64,000 bases of DNA from Hydractinia symbiolongicarpus (GCF_029227915.1 NC_079875.1:26050001-26114000), one strand, 5' to 3'. Positions 35,770 to 47,129 are shown, counted from the first letter of the stretch. The notes: generated from the letters alone by a model not told the origin. Translations and numbers: made by a program.

Positions 35770-37001
35770 GGAGAATTGAACACAGATAATATTTTTTGAG
35801 ATACATATCTACAACCAAAAGGAAATAAAAGAAAAACAGCAATGAAATAAATATAGATTATAAATTGTATGTAGCACTGATTGACGCATTAAAAATCTCC
35901 TTTTTTTTTAGGCACGGACAGATGGTAAGGTAAAAATAAATTTCATACAATTTCAATGTAAATATTGCTTTGGTTGTGCTAATTAATAGTACAAAGTAAA
36001 GTAGCGCATGGTTAAAAGTGATATTGTGCAGTCGAAGAGTGACATTTATTGACATTTAGAGTGAAATTTATTGTGCTGACTCCACTTTCATGTATGTCAA
36101 CCGGTTGTTTTCGGTTAGAGTTTATAGTAACTCCGCTACTTCTTTAGAGCCAATATTTCTCATGCTGGTATAAACTGGTATGACAGAACCCCTATAATTA
36201 TAAAATCAAAACTTTGAATCCATCTGTACGAAGAGTTCGAAGAGGTTTTTTGATATGCGACATAAATTGTATATTCGCCCGGAAAAGGTTTTTCAAGAAC
36301 ATCAAAAAAGTTGACATTTGATAGGAAAACCTGGACCAACAAAGAAAGCTAAGGAGAAACCAAGGAGAAACCCGTTGATGCTTTAAGATCGATCTATGAG
36401 ATGACAGTGCTTATAGTAAAGCGGGCAAATGAAAAATAGATAATTTTTCTTCAAATAGGTAAAAATAAAAACAATGTAAAGTCAATAAAGAAAGACAGAC
36501 GTCTTTTTACGTGCAACGTGTATCTTCTTGAAGCTTTTATGGAAGAAGCAAAAAGGAGGTGTCCGAATGACTTACTATATTTGGAGTTGTCTTGTCTTTG
36601 CGCTTTAAACAAAGGCCGGATGTTACTGCTACTTTCTCTAGTCTAGGTTATCAAATTCAATTTCTCTTAAACAAAAGCTAATACACAAGCAAGTGTCAGA
36701 GCAAAGCCCTAAAACTCAAATCCACCTTATCGCAAACCCCGCATTGCGGTAACATCACAGGTTACACCGATAGGACTGCAGACGGAACCGCAAACTAAAT
36801 TGCTTGGAACTTGTGCTTGTAAGACTTGCTGAATCCGTTAAGAGTGCTTTAAGTCATTGCATTCTCATCACGAACACCTTTTTTTTATACTGACGGTCAA
36901 ATTTGCCTAGTCTTGATCTTGTCAATTAAACACGAATTTAAGCCCTTCATCAAAATCTAATTAAAAGAAAAACGCTAACTGGAAAACATTTTGTGAACAA
37001 A
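35770..37001. other. Non-coding stretch
   Basis: No gene, repeat or RNA is recognised. The short minus frames at 35858-36055 and 36160-36342 are unsupported. Confidence 0.5.
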
Positions 37002-37084
37002 ATGTTTAAAGCTATATTTAAATTGCTATTCCCAACCAACCAAGGAAGAAGAATATATGAGTTGAAACGACAAGATGGTTTTAG
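37002..37084 (+). other. Candidate first coding exon
   Basis: An ATG at 37002 opens a 27-codon frame (MFKAIFKLLFPTNQGRRIYE, then LKRQDGF) ending exactly at a GTGAGC donor in phase 2. The peptide has a hydrophobic then basic character. No phase-2 acceptor partner was identified before the transposon remnants at 37.6 kb. It may be the start of a gene whose remainder is beyond or destroyed, or chance. The following 500 bases to 37596 show nothing else. Confidence 0.3.
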
Positions 37085-37596
37085 GTGAGCGACTTTTTTA
37101 TTTTCTGTGTACTATTGTGTACTTTTATATTACCATTTTAATAGCCATTAAACATGTTCTTTATAAATATGTAGTTAAATAAAGGTGTCTTGAATATCTG
37201 TAGCTGCAGCTGCATCTCATGAAATCGGCTACAAGCTTTAGTACTTTTTTAAATTACAAACCTTTTGCTAGCATTCAACAATTCAACTAAGCCGAGAAAT
37301 AAAGTAAAACAGTAACTGTTTTTAACAAATGAGCGACAATTCTGCTTTCATGTACAACAAAAGTTTTTTTAAATCATTAAATCAAAAGGGCTCCAACAAA
37401 CTAGTTTTGACGGTGTCACATTCATATTTATCGTCATGAAGGATCTTCATTATTTCACACAAGTCACCATCTGTTGATATAAAGAATGTATCTTTCCCAT
37501 TCTCTTTAAATAGTTTTGAATGTTTTGCTGAAGGACTTAAAGAACGTTTCTTCGAAAGTCGTTTGGCAACTTATGCAATGGGGTTGTTACTGTTCC

Positions 37597-39033
37597 TTAC
37601 CATTTTCTTTGAACTTTGCATGTAGTTTTCAAACTAAATGCTGAAATGTTATTGAGAAAACAACCATGGTTAATAACATCATAAGCTAAATGGATAAGGC
37701 CATGCACATTATACACTGTGGAGATATTTCTATAAGCATTAACACTATTACGAAGAAACCACAACAACAACTCCTTTGCATAACATACCAGCTCACGATT
37801 GATATTTTCACTTAACAAAATAGACATTGAAACATGTAAATCAAGTAAATGTTTCTAAACTTTCTCATCAACAACACCTTCTAAAACAGCTGGTCCAAGG
37901 TAAGGCAAGAATTGCCTAAACTCTGTCGCTTTCCAGTAGCATAAAACATCCAATTTTCTTGGTTGACGTTTAAAATTAGAGGTCATACTTCCCGGATAGG
38001 TGATTAATCTCTGAGAAATAACAGATGATAGATTTTGTGATAATCGACATATTGTATTACCCTTTAGTAAAAAGGTTAACATTCGCTTCAATACGCCAAG
38101 TATAACAAGGTGCATATAATCCAATGGAAAATCGTTAATACAGTCAAATTCAACAATACAAGTCAAGGGGCAAAGTTCCTTTTGATGATTTTCTTTACAA
38201 TCAAATTGGTTAAATTTCTGCTTTGTTCTCATTTCGTAATTTTAATATTTATCGAAAATTATCCTATTTTCTTTTCTTTCGCCTTTAATACAGCATCGTT
38301 CGCAAGAGTAATATCCGGTATGCCTAATTGTGCATTTTAGAAAAGATCTTGCTGGTGCATCACATACCAAACTTTTAAGGAAAAATCATGATCATCTTTG
38401 AAATTGACACCATCTGCGGTCAACTTTTCAATTTTAGTAATGAAATCAGATAGGAAATCATTAACAGACAACGGCTTACTAGTTCCATAAAATAATGCAA
38501 TAGGAAAAACATGGTGCGAGTTGTTTATTGACCCTAGTATAGGCCAAAACTGTGAGTTTGTTGACTTGCATAATGGAACCCCATCAAGAGATGATTGGAT
38601 GCCTCTTCGAGAGATTTGGCTATACCTAGATAACAGTAACTACTATTTTCATCAAAGATTATGTTTTCAACTGATGAAGGTGTTTTTAGTAAAGTGCAAC
38701 TGTCCTTTGGAACATTCAAACCAGAAGATCATTGATTGAATCTCTGCTTATTGGTACTGAGTTGCTCACTTTGCTAAATCTTGTTGCAAGTTAACAACAC
38801 TCACTGTATAATGTAGTATCTACGCTACTACCAACGACACTCATTTCTTCAAAAAGCTCCTGTTCTACATCACTATCTCAATGTTCAAAGAATTGATCAT
38901 AACTATTATGTTCAGCTTCACATTCTGTATTAGATGATAATTCTTCTTCATCATTATCATCATCTTGTATAAGAAATAGCTTCAACTTTTTCTGCAACTT
39001 TCGCCTCTCATTCCTTTTCTTTGCCTGATCCAT
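37597..39033 (-). pseudogene. CACTA (En/Spm)-like transposase, broken
   Basis: Minus-strand pieces read in the order expected for this transposase type: a start at 39033 (MDQAKKRNERRKLQKKLKL), an acidic region, PKDSCTLLKTPSSVENI, FPIALFYGTSKPLSVNDFL, CDAPARSFLKC with GYYSCERC (a cysteine-rich block), FPLDYMHLVILGVLKRML, MTSNFKRQPRKLDVLCYWKA, EFRQFLPYLGPAVLEGV, and lastly YNVHGLIHLAYDVINHG near 37.7 kb. The DxMH, WKAxExR and NVHxLIHL motifs are those of Transposase_21-like proteins. At least four stops or frameshifts interrupt it (for example near 38.9, 38.75, 38.38 and 37.86 kb), so it is inactive. Terminal repeats were not found. Its 5' end lies 30 bp from the oppositely oriented piggyBac-like fragment, suggesting nested or adjacent insertion. 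Confidence 0.75.
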
Positions 39034-39063
39034 GTCTACAAAAGATTACAATCTCAAACAAGT

Positions 39064-39822
39064 TTGCGTGCGTACTTTAATTTTTCTCAAACTTTCATCA
39101 GGTTGGTGGAAAACGTTCGTCATTCCATGAACTGGTGTCTGGCTATTTGTACAAGGACTTGTTTTAATCAAATCCTCCAATTTTTGCATCTGACAAATAA
39201 TGATAACGAGTTACCCCGAAATGATCCAAATCATGACAAGCTTTACAAACTTGGAAACTTATCTGCAAATCTTTCAGATTTATTCTATAAAAAGTATGCT
39301 TCACAACGGAAACTATCCATTGATGCGAAAATGATAGGGACAAAGTCTCGTGTTTTAGTTATAAAATACATGCCCAAGAAGCCCAAAAAGTTTGTAATAA
39401 AGATTTGGGTATTGTGCGAAGCTGTTACTGCTCACTGCCTACAGTTCCATACACTGGAAAGACTGAGGGCACAGTTGAGCATAATTTTTTCGTACCGCAT
39501 TGTTTTTAATTGGCTACAAAACTACCTCGGAAAAGGTTATCTGGTATTCTTCAATAATTTCTGCATAAGTTTGAAACTCGTTGATGATCTCTAGAAACAG
39601 CAGACATATTTCTGTGGTACACTAAGAAAGGAAAGAGCTCAACTCCCTATTGCCTTCCAAACAGAAATATTGGATCTGGGAGCTGCGTCATATCTCCAGC
39701 AAAACAATGTTTTAGATCGTGCATTGCGGAATGGTATTGCCGATGTTTTTCTAATGCTAAAAAATCTTTGGTGTACACAACACGTTCAAGAAAGAGATGC
39801 TAAAATTAAAAGAAATCTTTAA
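39064..39822 (+). pseudogene. piggyBac-like transposase fragment, broken
   Basis: The frame shows the piggyBac (DDE_Tnp_1_7) order: FNQILQFLHLTNNDNELPRN followed by DPNHDKLYKL, then YASQRKLSIDAKMIGTKSRV, MPKKPKKFVIKIWVLCEAVT, a DNxxxS-like NNFCISLKLVDDL, an in-frame TAG at about 39592, and TYFCGTLRKERAQLPIAF. The conserved DE.M block reads DAKM, so an acidic residue is lost, and the usual DNFYTS is NNFCIS; both changes would remove catalytic residues. The N-terminal third and the C-terminal cysteine-rich domain are missing. No TTAA-flanked termini are seen. Clearly inactive remnant. Confidence 0.8.
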
Positions 39823-40489
39823 TGATGCTTCAAATGAGCCAATTGGCCCGCAATTTAATGATGTGTGTCAGGCTCTAGAGTTAGTCTGGGAGTATATGTT
39901 GTTTAGTGAAAACGGAGCCTGCCTTCACAAATATATCAAACCTAATAAGCCGAGTTGTTAAACAAGAACTATCAACAAGGTTAAGTCAAACAGACATACG
40001 AAATTTCTTTCAGTGAAAACTTACTAGATTGTAACTTTTGTAAACTTTATAGAGTCTGAAGAATAAATTGCCTTAACTCCAACTAATGTCTTATTGTTGT
40101 CTAAGTTCGACTTAACAGGAGCTTCGCTTAAGTCAAACATTCGTTAAATCGAACTGTTTTCTCTGGTTCTTTGGAGGTTCAAGAAACCTGGAGTTAAACT
40201 GTAATAACCAAGACTCAGACTGAAACAAATGGCGTTGATGAAGCTGTCAATGCTGTCAAGTGCACTAAGACACGTGGCATTCAATTTCGATTTTATCTTA
40301 TGCTACTTCTTCTGACTCACCACAACACATTTAAGGGTTGTTTTTATAGATTTGTTCTGTTTACGCTTTCCTTTAGTGCAATCGTCACGATCAGTTAAAC
40401 AAACTTTTTTTCGCTTTCGTCTTGTTGCGTTTATTTGTGTTCTTCATTTTTTTAAAAGTTATGTTTAATGTACTAACCGGGAGACCCGG
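39823..40489. other. Non-coding stretch after the piggyBac fragment
   Basis: A possible further transposase scrap lies at about 39860-39958 (a VWEYMLFSENGACLHKYIK-like frame), too short to assign. Around 40080-40200 are AAGTTCGACTTAA-type sequences that look like a decayed element end. Nothing else. Confidence 0.4.
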
Positions 40490-43440
40490 CGTCGAAACAC
40501 TGCGTTGAGCCACAAGTAACTGTGCGGCCTGGCGTTGAACGCGTAGTTTAGCGCCTAATAAGAAACCCAACAGTGTCACACATTCAGGTTGAGCGCTTTA
40601 GTACAGGTATGCAGTATGTCGTGAATCTAGTAAGGAGGCCACAACATTTTAGTGTTTCGGTTGCAAATTTAAAGAATAAAAACACAGTTTGCAACTCGTT
40701 GCTACTCCGTTGTAGCAGAAACAGTAGGACAACCATTTTAATTTTTCGGATAATGTTTGCAATGAGAGTTCAAAAATGAATTTTACTTCAGGCTGAGCGC
40801 TTAGTACAAGTAAACAATGTTGCAGATCCATATAGGTGTAATACCCTTTTCTGAAAAACACTTTAACGCAACTTCAGATAAACAGAAACAGAGGAAACAG
40901 CTCAACACTGGACCGAGTGCTTAATAGAGATAAACTGTGTTGCACATGCGCTTATGCTTAATACCCTTTTAACACAGTTCCAAACCCGTTGTTACCCCGT
41001 CAAACGTTAATAAATTATTCATAACACCAGACAGAGCGCTTAGTACAGGTAAACTGTGTTTCACGTGTGTATAGGCGTAATAGCCTTTTCTCAAAAAAGG
41101 TTATTACAACTCCAAAGCTAATAAAGAACACACAAAACAGCCCCTGTTAACAGCAGGTTAAACGTTTATTACAGGTAAACCGTGAGTAAATAATAGGCGT
41201 AATGTCATTTTTCAAAAAAATTTTATCACAACGGTTTAAATAAAAGCACAGGGAACAGCCAAACATTACCCTGTCCATCTGACAAAGTTTTCATGACGGC
41301 AATAAAATGTGTATGTATATTTTAGTGATCTCGCGTACGGCCGGGCCTAAAATCAAACAACAGGTTGAGTAAACATGTAAAACAAATAAGGTTTCTGATT
41401 GGTTAATGAAATCAAAGTCCGGCGCAAAAGAGTTGACAGGCTTAATAGTCTAAATTAATGGTCCGGATTAATGGTCGGGATGCCTAGGTTGGAAATGTAG
41501 ATTTTTTTTAGATTTGTAGATTTTTTGCAGTGGCAATGATCGTGGTAAAAAGGAAAGTGACTTCAAAAAGATTTATAAAATGGTTGGTAGGACGATGACA
41601 AGGTTATGGAAAAAAACAAATACTATGGTTGTCGCAGCATTGCTTAGGCGTGGTTAGACGAAAGCAGCGATACGCGGCTAAGCTAACATTTTGCGTGGCA
41701 GACAGACAAATGTATACGGAAATTTTAATTTAGACTAGCTAGCCTTCAAAGTCTTGGTTCCTAGCCGAAAATCCTACAACTGGTACGTTTAAGATCTGCA
41801 CGTAGCTACACAACGTGACAATAGATTTATCTTAACATTAAAAACAAACATAAAAAAAAATATTAGGAAATATATAGCTTTTAGAAGATAAAAAAGTCAA
41901 ACAGGCCTACAAACCGTCCACGCACTGACCACACATTGCACCATTTTCATAATCAAAATGACCTTCGTTTATTCAACCGCGAAAATCTTGGATTCTTTCT
42001 AGTCGCGAAAATCGTGCAGTGTTTGTTTAAAGAATCAGGCTTCGTGATTAGGCTTCGTGATTAGTATACCACGTGCGAGCGGTGAAAACAATATCGGCAG
42101 AAATATATTGCATTTGGAATTCGTGCGCATTTTAAAAGTTTCGTGTTTCCGTTGCAGGACACGGCTTTCGCGGACAGACAGACAAAATACGGCTATCATT
42201 AAAGAGACTAGCCAGGAAACCCAGCGTCGAAACGCCGGGGTGAGCCACAAGTCAAGGTGTGACCCGGAGTTGCACACACTGTGGAACGCTTAATAAGAAC
42301 CGAAAACTGTGCGACACGTTCAGGTGAAGCGCTTTTAGTACGGGTATACATTATGTCGTAAATCAAGTGAAACGCATACACCATTGTAGTGTTGCGACTG
42401 TAACGTATTTTTCAAATAATAACTTTCCCGCGAAAAAGTAGAAGCCGTTGCTACTCCATCATAGACAAACAATCAGTCAAAATTATTTTATTTTGCGAAA
42501 TAAGTTTCAGTAAACTTTAACAAAGTAACTGTGACACTGGACTGAAAGCTTTGTGCAAGTAAACCTTGTCGCAAATAAACCGTGACATCATTATTAAAAA
42601 ACTTCATCGCGACTTCAGTTAAAAGAGTCCAGGAAACCGCCTGTCGTTATCCTGTTCAATTAAAAATTTTATAATACTCAGCAATTTTATTTTTCAGCAT
42701 ATGTTTTCAGAACAGTAATAAGTGGTAGGTGCATTTAGCATAAGAATCGTGTTGTAGCGAAATTGCATTTGTCTACTTTCACTTTTTAGCCAAATAGGAA
42801 ATATGTAAATGGCTACATCCACAACATAAAAATAAATGTTGGTACGATAAAACGCCTTTATACCAAACAGAATAGTAAAAAGTAAGACTCTAGCTAGCTA
42901 GGTAGCTGCTAGCCTTCAAAATCTTCGTGCCTAGCCAAAAATTTTAAAACTGGTGCGTTAATAAGATCTGTATGTAGCTAAAACACGTGAAAATTTTTTT
43001 ATCTTAACATTGAAAACAAACATAAAACAAATATTAAAAAAATAAAGCTTTTAAAAGATAAAAAAGTCAAACAGGCCTACAAACCGTCCACACACTGACC
43101 GCACATTGCACATGACCATTTTCAAAATCACAATAGCCTTCGTTCATTGAGCTGTGAAAATCTTGGATTGCTTTTTTAAGAATCAAAATGGCCTTCGTCC
43201 ATTCAACCGAGAAAATGTATTGTTTTTTAAGCAAAATAAATTGTTTTTAAGCAAAAATCTTGGATTATTCCTGGTGGCGAAAATCGTAGATTGTATTTTT
43301 AAAGAATCAGGCTTCGTAATTAGTATATTACCCGCAAGCGGCGAAAAAAAGTCGACAAAAATATATCGCATTTGGTATTGGTGCGCATTTTAAGAATCCG
43401 TGTCCCGCGCGGACAGACAGACAGACAGACGACGGCTGTT
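40490..43440 (+). repeat. Large diverged tandem duplication (~1.7 and 1.2 kb copies)
   Basis: Copy 1 runs about 40490-42180 and copy 2 about 42213-43440. Both begin with GGGAGACCCGGCGTCGAAAC / GGAAACCCAGCGTCGAAAC, continue through CACATTCAGG-TGAGCGCTT-AGTACAGGTA, and end with TAGCTAGCCTTCAAA, CAAACAGGCCTACAAACCGT, AATCAGGCTTCGT and GACAGACAGAC. Copy 1 carries extra internal repeats of the GAGCGCTTAGTACAGGTAAAC module (about 40590, 40795, 40915, 41035, 41165). Copy 2 lacks most of them. No gene is inside; overlapping frames at 42035-42293 are artefacts of the repeat. Confidence 0.8.
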
Positions 43441-43590
43441 ATTACAGAGCTGCTTAAAAACTATGTATCTCTTCAATATTTATTTAATTTCATTCTTTTA
43501 TTTTGTCCTTGTCTACTTTTTTAATGTAAGCACGGAATAAAATTTGGATCAGGTTCTTAACAGCGAAATTTAATGTAACACTGACAGAAC

Positions 43591-43637
43591 TTATGTTTTT
43601 AATGTACGAGTTTCCTACTCGTACATTAAAAACATAA
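43591..43637. repeat. Perfect hairpin, 21-bp arms, 5-base loop
   Basis: Arms 43591-43611 and 43617-43637 are perfect inverse copies around TTCCT. It is the same size class as the hairpin at 9058-9103 but unrelated in sequence. Confidence 0.9.
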
Positions 43638-43659
43638 CTTTTCAGGTCAGGCTTCAGAT

Positions 43660-43897
43660 TAACTTAAGGGAAGAACTTTAGCGGCAATTTAGCCTTACAT
43701 TCCGCAAAAGTTTTTTCCGTAAAATACGCTAAAGTTAGTCAACCGCTAATGTTTATTCTCCCGAAAAATTTAACTTTTAAAAATGGGAAATTTGATTCCC
43801 GCGTAAAAAATAGGCAATTCTTCTCTCTCTTTTGTGTACGCTAACTTAAAAAAACTTTATATGAAATGCTCCAATCCGCGAAAGTTAACTGGTCTTA
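43660..43897. repeat. Cytosine/guanine-motif repeat flanking the Harbinger insertion
   Basis: Motifs CCGCAAAAG, CGCTAAAG, CCCGCGTAAAA and CCGCGAAAG occur repeatedly, resembling dispersed TCGCGAAA-type repeats at 6.1, 6.7 and 7.8 kb. The Harbinger element inserts at its right edge. Confidence 0.45.
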
Positions 43898-44040
43898 GGG
43901 GCTGTTTACACGTACCCGACATGAAACTCATGCCGGCATGAAATTTCATGCCGGCATGAAAATTTTTTGGTTCACACAGAGCGTTCCTGCCGGCATGAAA
44001 TGAGTTTCATTTCATGCCGGCATGAAATGAAAACCATTCT
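43898..44040. repeat. Left Harbinger terminus with CATGCCGGCATG palindromes
   Basis: CATGCCGGCATGAAA-type motifs occur at about 43931, 43951 and 44018, with a diverged CTGCCGGCATG at 43987, alternating with ATTTCAT. They are probable binding sites for the element's own proteins. The region also lies upstream of the transposase gene and must contain its promoter. Confidence 0.8.
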
Positions 44041-44089
44041 CAAATACATGCTGAATTATGAACTTTCATCCCACAGATTCATTTTAAAC

Positions 44090-45459
44090 ATGGCTTCCAA
44101 CAAGAGACAGCTTGCGCTTTTTTCAGCCTTGAATGCAGTTCTCGTGAGTTCTTCAACGTTGTTACAACTACTAAGTATTTTGGTATTGAAATTTTTACAA
44201 GAACAGAGGAGGCTCAACAATTTGAGATATCAAGCAGTTATGGAGAGAAATACAGCATTGTCGAGGTACAGACGTGCAAGGTTGAGGTAAATATTTATAT
44301 TGTTTTGCTGTGGATTTTTATTATTCTTTTTCGTTTCCTGCACAACTACTCATTTTTTAGATATGTTAGAAGCAAGAGAAAATGCTGGATTAAACCTGGA
44401 AGAACTGATAAATGGTGGGATAACTTGCACATTGTTGGTAACATGTGTGACGATACTTGGTTACAAAACTTCAGAATGACAAAACAACAATTTATGAAAC
44501 TTGTCGAATTAATTAGACCTTACGCAAAGGAAAGGTCTTCACAAGTCCGCAAAGACGTAATTCCGCTAGAAAAACGACTAGCTATTACGCTTTATTACTT
44601 GAAGGACCAAGGTTCTCTTTTGATGATTGGCAATACATTTGGCATAGCAAAAAGTACGACAAGTGTTGTTGTACATGAAATATGTGGCATATTAGCGAAA
44701 GATATCGCTTCTTTGTTGATAAAATTCCCAGTGGAAAAGGCTGATGTGGAAAAGATTTCCAGTAACTTCCTAAAACGATTTGGATTCCCTCAGGTGATTG
44801 GTTGTGTTGATGGCACACACATCCCAATAAAACAACCCTCAGAAAACTCTCATGATTACTTTTCCTACAAGATGTATTACTCGATCAATTGTCAAGCAAT
44901 ATGCGATGCGAATGGACAATTCACGAATGTCGAAATTAAATGGCCAGGCAGTGTTCATGATGCTAGAGTTTTTGCTAACTGCACGGTTCAGGAAAAGTAT
45001 CTTAATGGAGAGTTTAAATTATTTTACAAGGAGATCGTAGAGGATGGTGAATCCGTGCCACAGTTGCTTTTGGGAGATCCTGCATACCCTCTTTTACCAC
45101 ATGTGATGAAGGAGTTCGATCATTGCATATCGAATGAACAAGTCATATTCAATCAAATGTTACGCTCCGCCCGTAACCAAATAGAATGCGCATTTGGAAG
45201 GCTTAAAGCTAGGTGGAGAATTTTAAATCGCGCTATGGATCTGCAAGTGAAACATGTTCCAAATGCTATACTAGCTTGTTTTGCATTACACAACTTTTGC
45301 GAAATCGAAAAGTCGTTTGTAGACCCGAAGGTCGTAGAGGAATTGGCATTGAAAGAACGCAGCCTTGTAAACACAGTTGATAAACTTAACTCTTACACAA
45401 CAACTTCAGGAACCAGGGTTAGGGATACTTTAGCAAACTATTTCAAAGAGTTTTTGTAA
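44090..45459 (+). CDS. PIF/Harbinger DDE transposase
   Basis: Two exons, 44090-44286 and 44361-45459, join in phase 2 (GTAAAT donor, CATTTTTTAG acceptor) to give 431 residues, a normal length. The DDE_4 nuclease domain is complete: D216 in CVDGTHIPI, D305 in GDPAYPLLPH and E341 in RNQIECAFGRLKARW, with PGSVHDARVF between the first two. An upstream helix-turn-helix-like region (residues about 137-170, KRLAITLYYLK ... FGIAKSTTSVVVHEI) fits the family. The N-terminal exon is Leu-rich then Arg-rich. The ATG at 44090 is the first that leads into the spliced frame; the longer unspliced frame from 44305 would lose that exon. The enzyme cuts and pastes the element in the nucleus together with the Myb-like partner encoded opposite. 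No defect is visible. Confidence 0.93.
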
Positions 45460-45483
45460 ATTTTTATTTTCTTCAAGGTTACA

Positions 45484-46806
45484 TTATAACTGTTGGTAAA
45501 CTTTATTTGAACTATCACTACTGCTGCTTGAGGTTTGTGAAGAATACGAGCTTGGAAAGCTTCCTCGAGCAGGTGTAAAACTAGGAGAAGGCAAGGTATT
45601 CTGAAAATTACTTCGCAATGGAGTTTCATAAGATGTACCATATGGAGTGTTTGGATGCATTTGCTGTTGAGTAAAGTATTGTGGGTAACTGTTTTGTTGA
45701 GTTCCACTGATGGCTTGGGCAAGTAATGCCAAACCATCACCAATTGATTTACCGACACTAGCTATTGACTCGGATATTTGACCAAATGCTGTATTGGAAT
45801 CTTTTGTTGCTTGGGTCAATTGGTTTACCATATTCTCCTTGAGACGGAGTTCATCTTTAGCCATGTTTAAATACATTTGATCACGCTGGCTTGAAGAAAG
45901 ATTTTTTTCCATCATTTTACGTTTGTTATCTACGAATTTGGCTGTGACTTTTTTTGCCATATTATTATCAGCTGTAGCATTAACAGGCAACTTTTCACTA
46001 CCTTCAGGATTATCAGTTTCTTCTTGGTTTTCATCATCATCATCATTGTCGTCATCAGACTCCTCGAAAAATCCTTCAACGTTTTCGTCGGCAATCGTAC
46101 TTTTGGAGTTTGAGATGGAATTTGTGGCTGGTGATCCACCCCAGAGATTCTTCAACAAATCCCAGTTGTCGCATACTATTTTGCCACTGCCACTCCGACG
46201 ACCTTCGTTGACAGCCTTTCTGTAGTCCTGTCGAACTTCTTTAACTTTTGCTTTTATTCTAACGTAGCCACCTTTAATCGATTTTTTGTCATTCATAGCC
46301 TTTGCTTTTTGTACTGCAAGTTCTTCCTTAGGCAGTTCGAGGTCAACTTCAGTCGCCATAACAGGTCCGAAACCACTATTTTTGAAACGCTCTGCCATCA
46401 TCACACGAACTTTGTTGTAAAGTTCCACCAGATCACTTTCGAAATCTACCCCTTTGTACTCATACTGAGATTTCAATTCATTCATGCAATCAAGAAGTGC
46501 CTCAACCATAGTGTTTTGCCATCGGAATCTTGTCGATTTTGTTTTCACTTTCTTTACTTTTTTCTGTGGCGGGGGGTGATTTTCGGATTTATCAGAATCG
46601 TCACTTTCACTCATGATTGGTGTTTGGAGTTTTTCAATCATATCATTAACGACTTTTGAGGAAGGAATTCTGAAAAAAATATATATTTTCTTTTGTGATG
46701 GTTTTATTTCATATTTCTCTCATTTTTTATAAGCAAATAAAACGCTATAAACTGAAGTTGTTGTTATTTCTATAAAAAAAAGTTACCTTGCTGCTGCATT
46801 GGCCAT
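45484..46806 (-). CDS. Harbinger Myb/SANT-like partner protein
   Basis: Exon 1 (46806-46787, MANAAA plus two bases) joins exon 2 (46669-45484) in phase 2 through GTAACT and TTTTTTCAG, giving 401 residues. After a basic stretch (KKVKKVKTK, a likely nuclear signal) comes the Myb/SANT- or MADF-like domain at about residues 54-190 (RFRWQNTMVEALLDCMNELK ... FGPV ... WDLLKNLWGG). An acidic tract follows (DDDNDDDDENQEE), then a helical segment rich in Met, Lys and Gln (about 260-330) and a Gln/Ser-rich tail. In this superfamily such a protein binds the subterminal repeats and brings the transposase into the nucleus. Without the first exon, translation would begin at M17. No break is visible. Confidence 0.88.
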
Positions 46807-46904
46807 ATTTTTCTTCACAAAGAAATAATATTTGAGTTTTGTATAATTTAAATTCTCTTCTCAGTGACTTCTGTATTATGACTTCTGTATTATAGCTCAT
46901 TTCA

Positions 46905-47129
46905 TACCGGCATGAAACACGTTTTGCGTTCACACGGTAATATCATGCTCAAAAAGCCCCGACATGAAATTTCATGCCCGTCTTAAGGACGGGCATGAAA
47001 TCATGCCGGCATGAAATTTCATGTCGGCTTCGACGTGTGAACAGTTATAGGTTTTCCTTAAGACACCGAAATGAACTCATGCCGGCAGGAGTTTCATGCC
47101 GGCATGAAAAAATGCGTGTAAACGGGGTC
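46905..47129. repeat. Right Harbinger terminus with CATGCCGGCATG palindromes
   Basis: Palindromic units CATGCCGGCATG occur at about 46995 and 47095, with half-sites at 46908, 46975 and 47080, and a GCCCGTCTTAAGGACGGGC stem at 46977-46995 overlapping. It mirrors the left terminus but is longer and lies upstream of the Myb-like gene. Confidence 0.8.

Larger units (their letters stand above)
43898..47129. mobile_element. PIF/Harbinger DNA transposon, apparently complete
   Basis: The element starts GGGGCTGTTTACACG (43898-43912) and ends CGTGTAAACGGGGTC (47115-47129), inverse copies with small differences. The flanking 3-bp sites are TTA on the left and TAA on the right; the family normally duplicates TWA, so one base may have changed. 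Both subterminal regions are built from CATGCCGGCATGAAA palindromes. Inside are the two genes expected for an autonomous copy, convergent, with 24 bp between their stops. Neither gene shows a break, which suggests recent activity. Confidence 0.9.

Noticed and set aside
39860-39958. Second piggyBac scrap (HKYIKPNKP)
   Set aside because: Too short to separate from chance similarity to the .Y.P.KP. motif.
42035-42293. Two opposite, fully overlapping frames
   Set aside because: They lie in the tandem duplication and have no motifs; the second copy does not conserve either frame.
44585-44827. 80-codon minus frame
   Set aside because: Antisense to the DDE transposase catalytic region.
45923-46659. 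Plus frames of 100 and 116 codons, Ser/Phe-rich
   Set aside because: Antisense shadows of the Myb-like gene; the Ser/Leu run mirrors its acidic tract.
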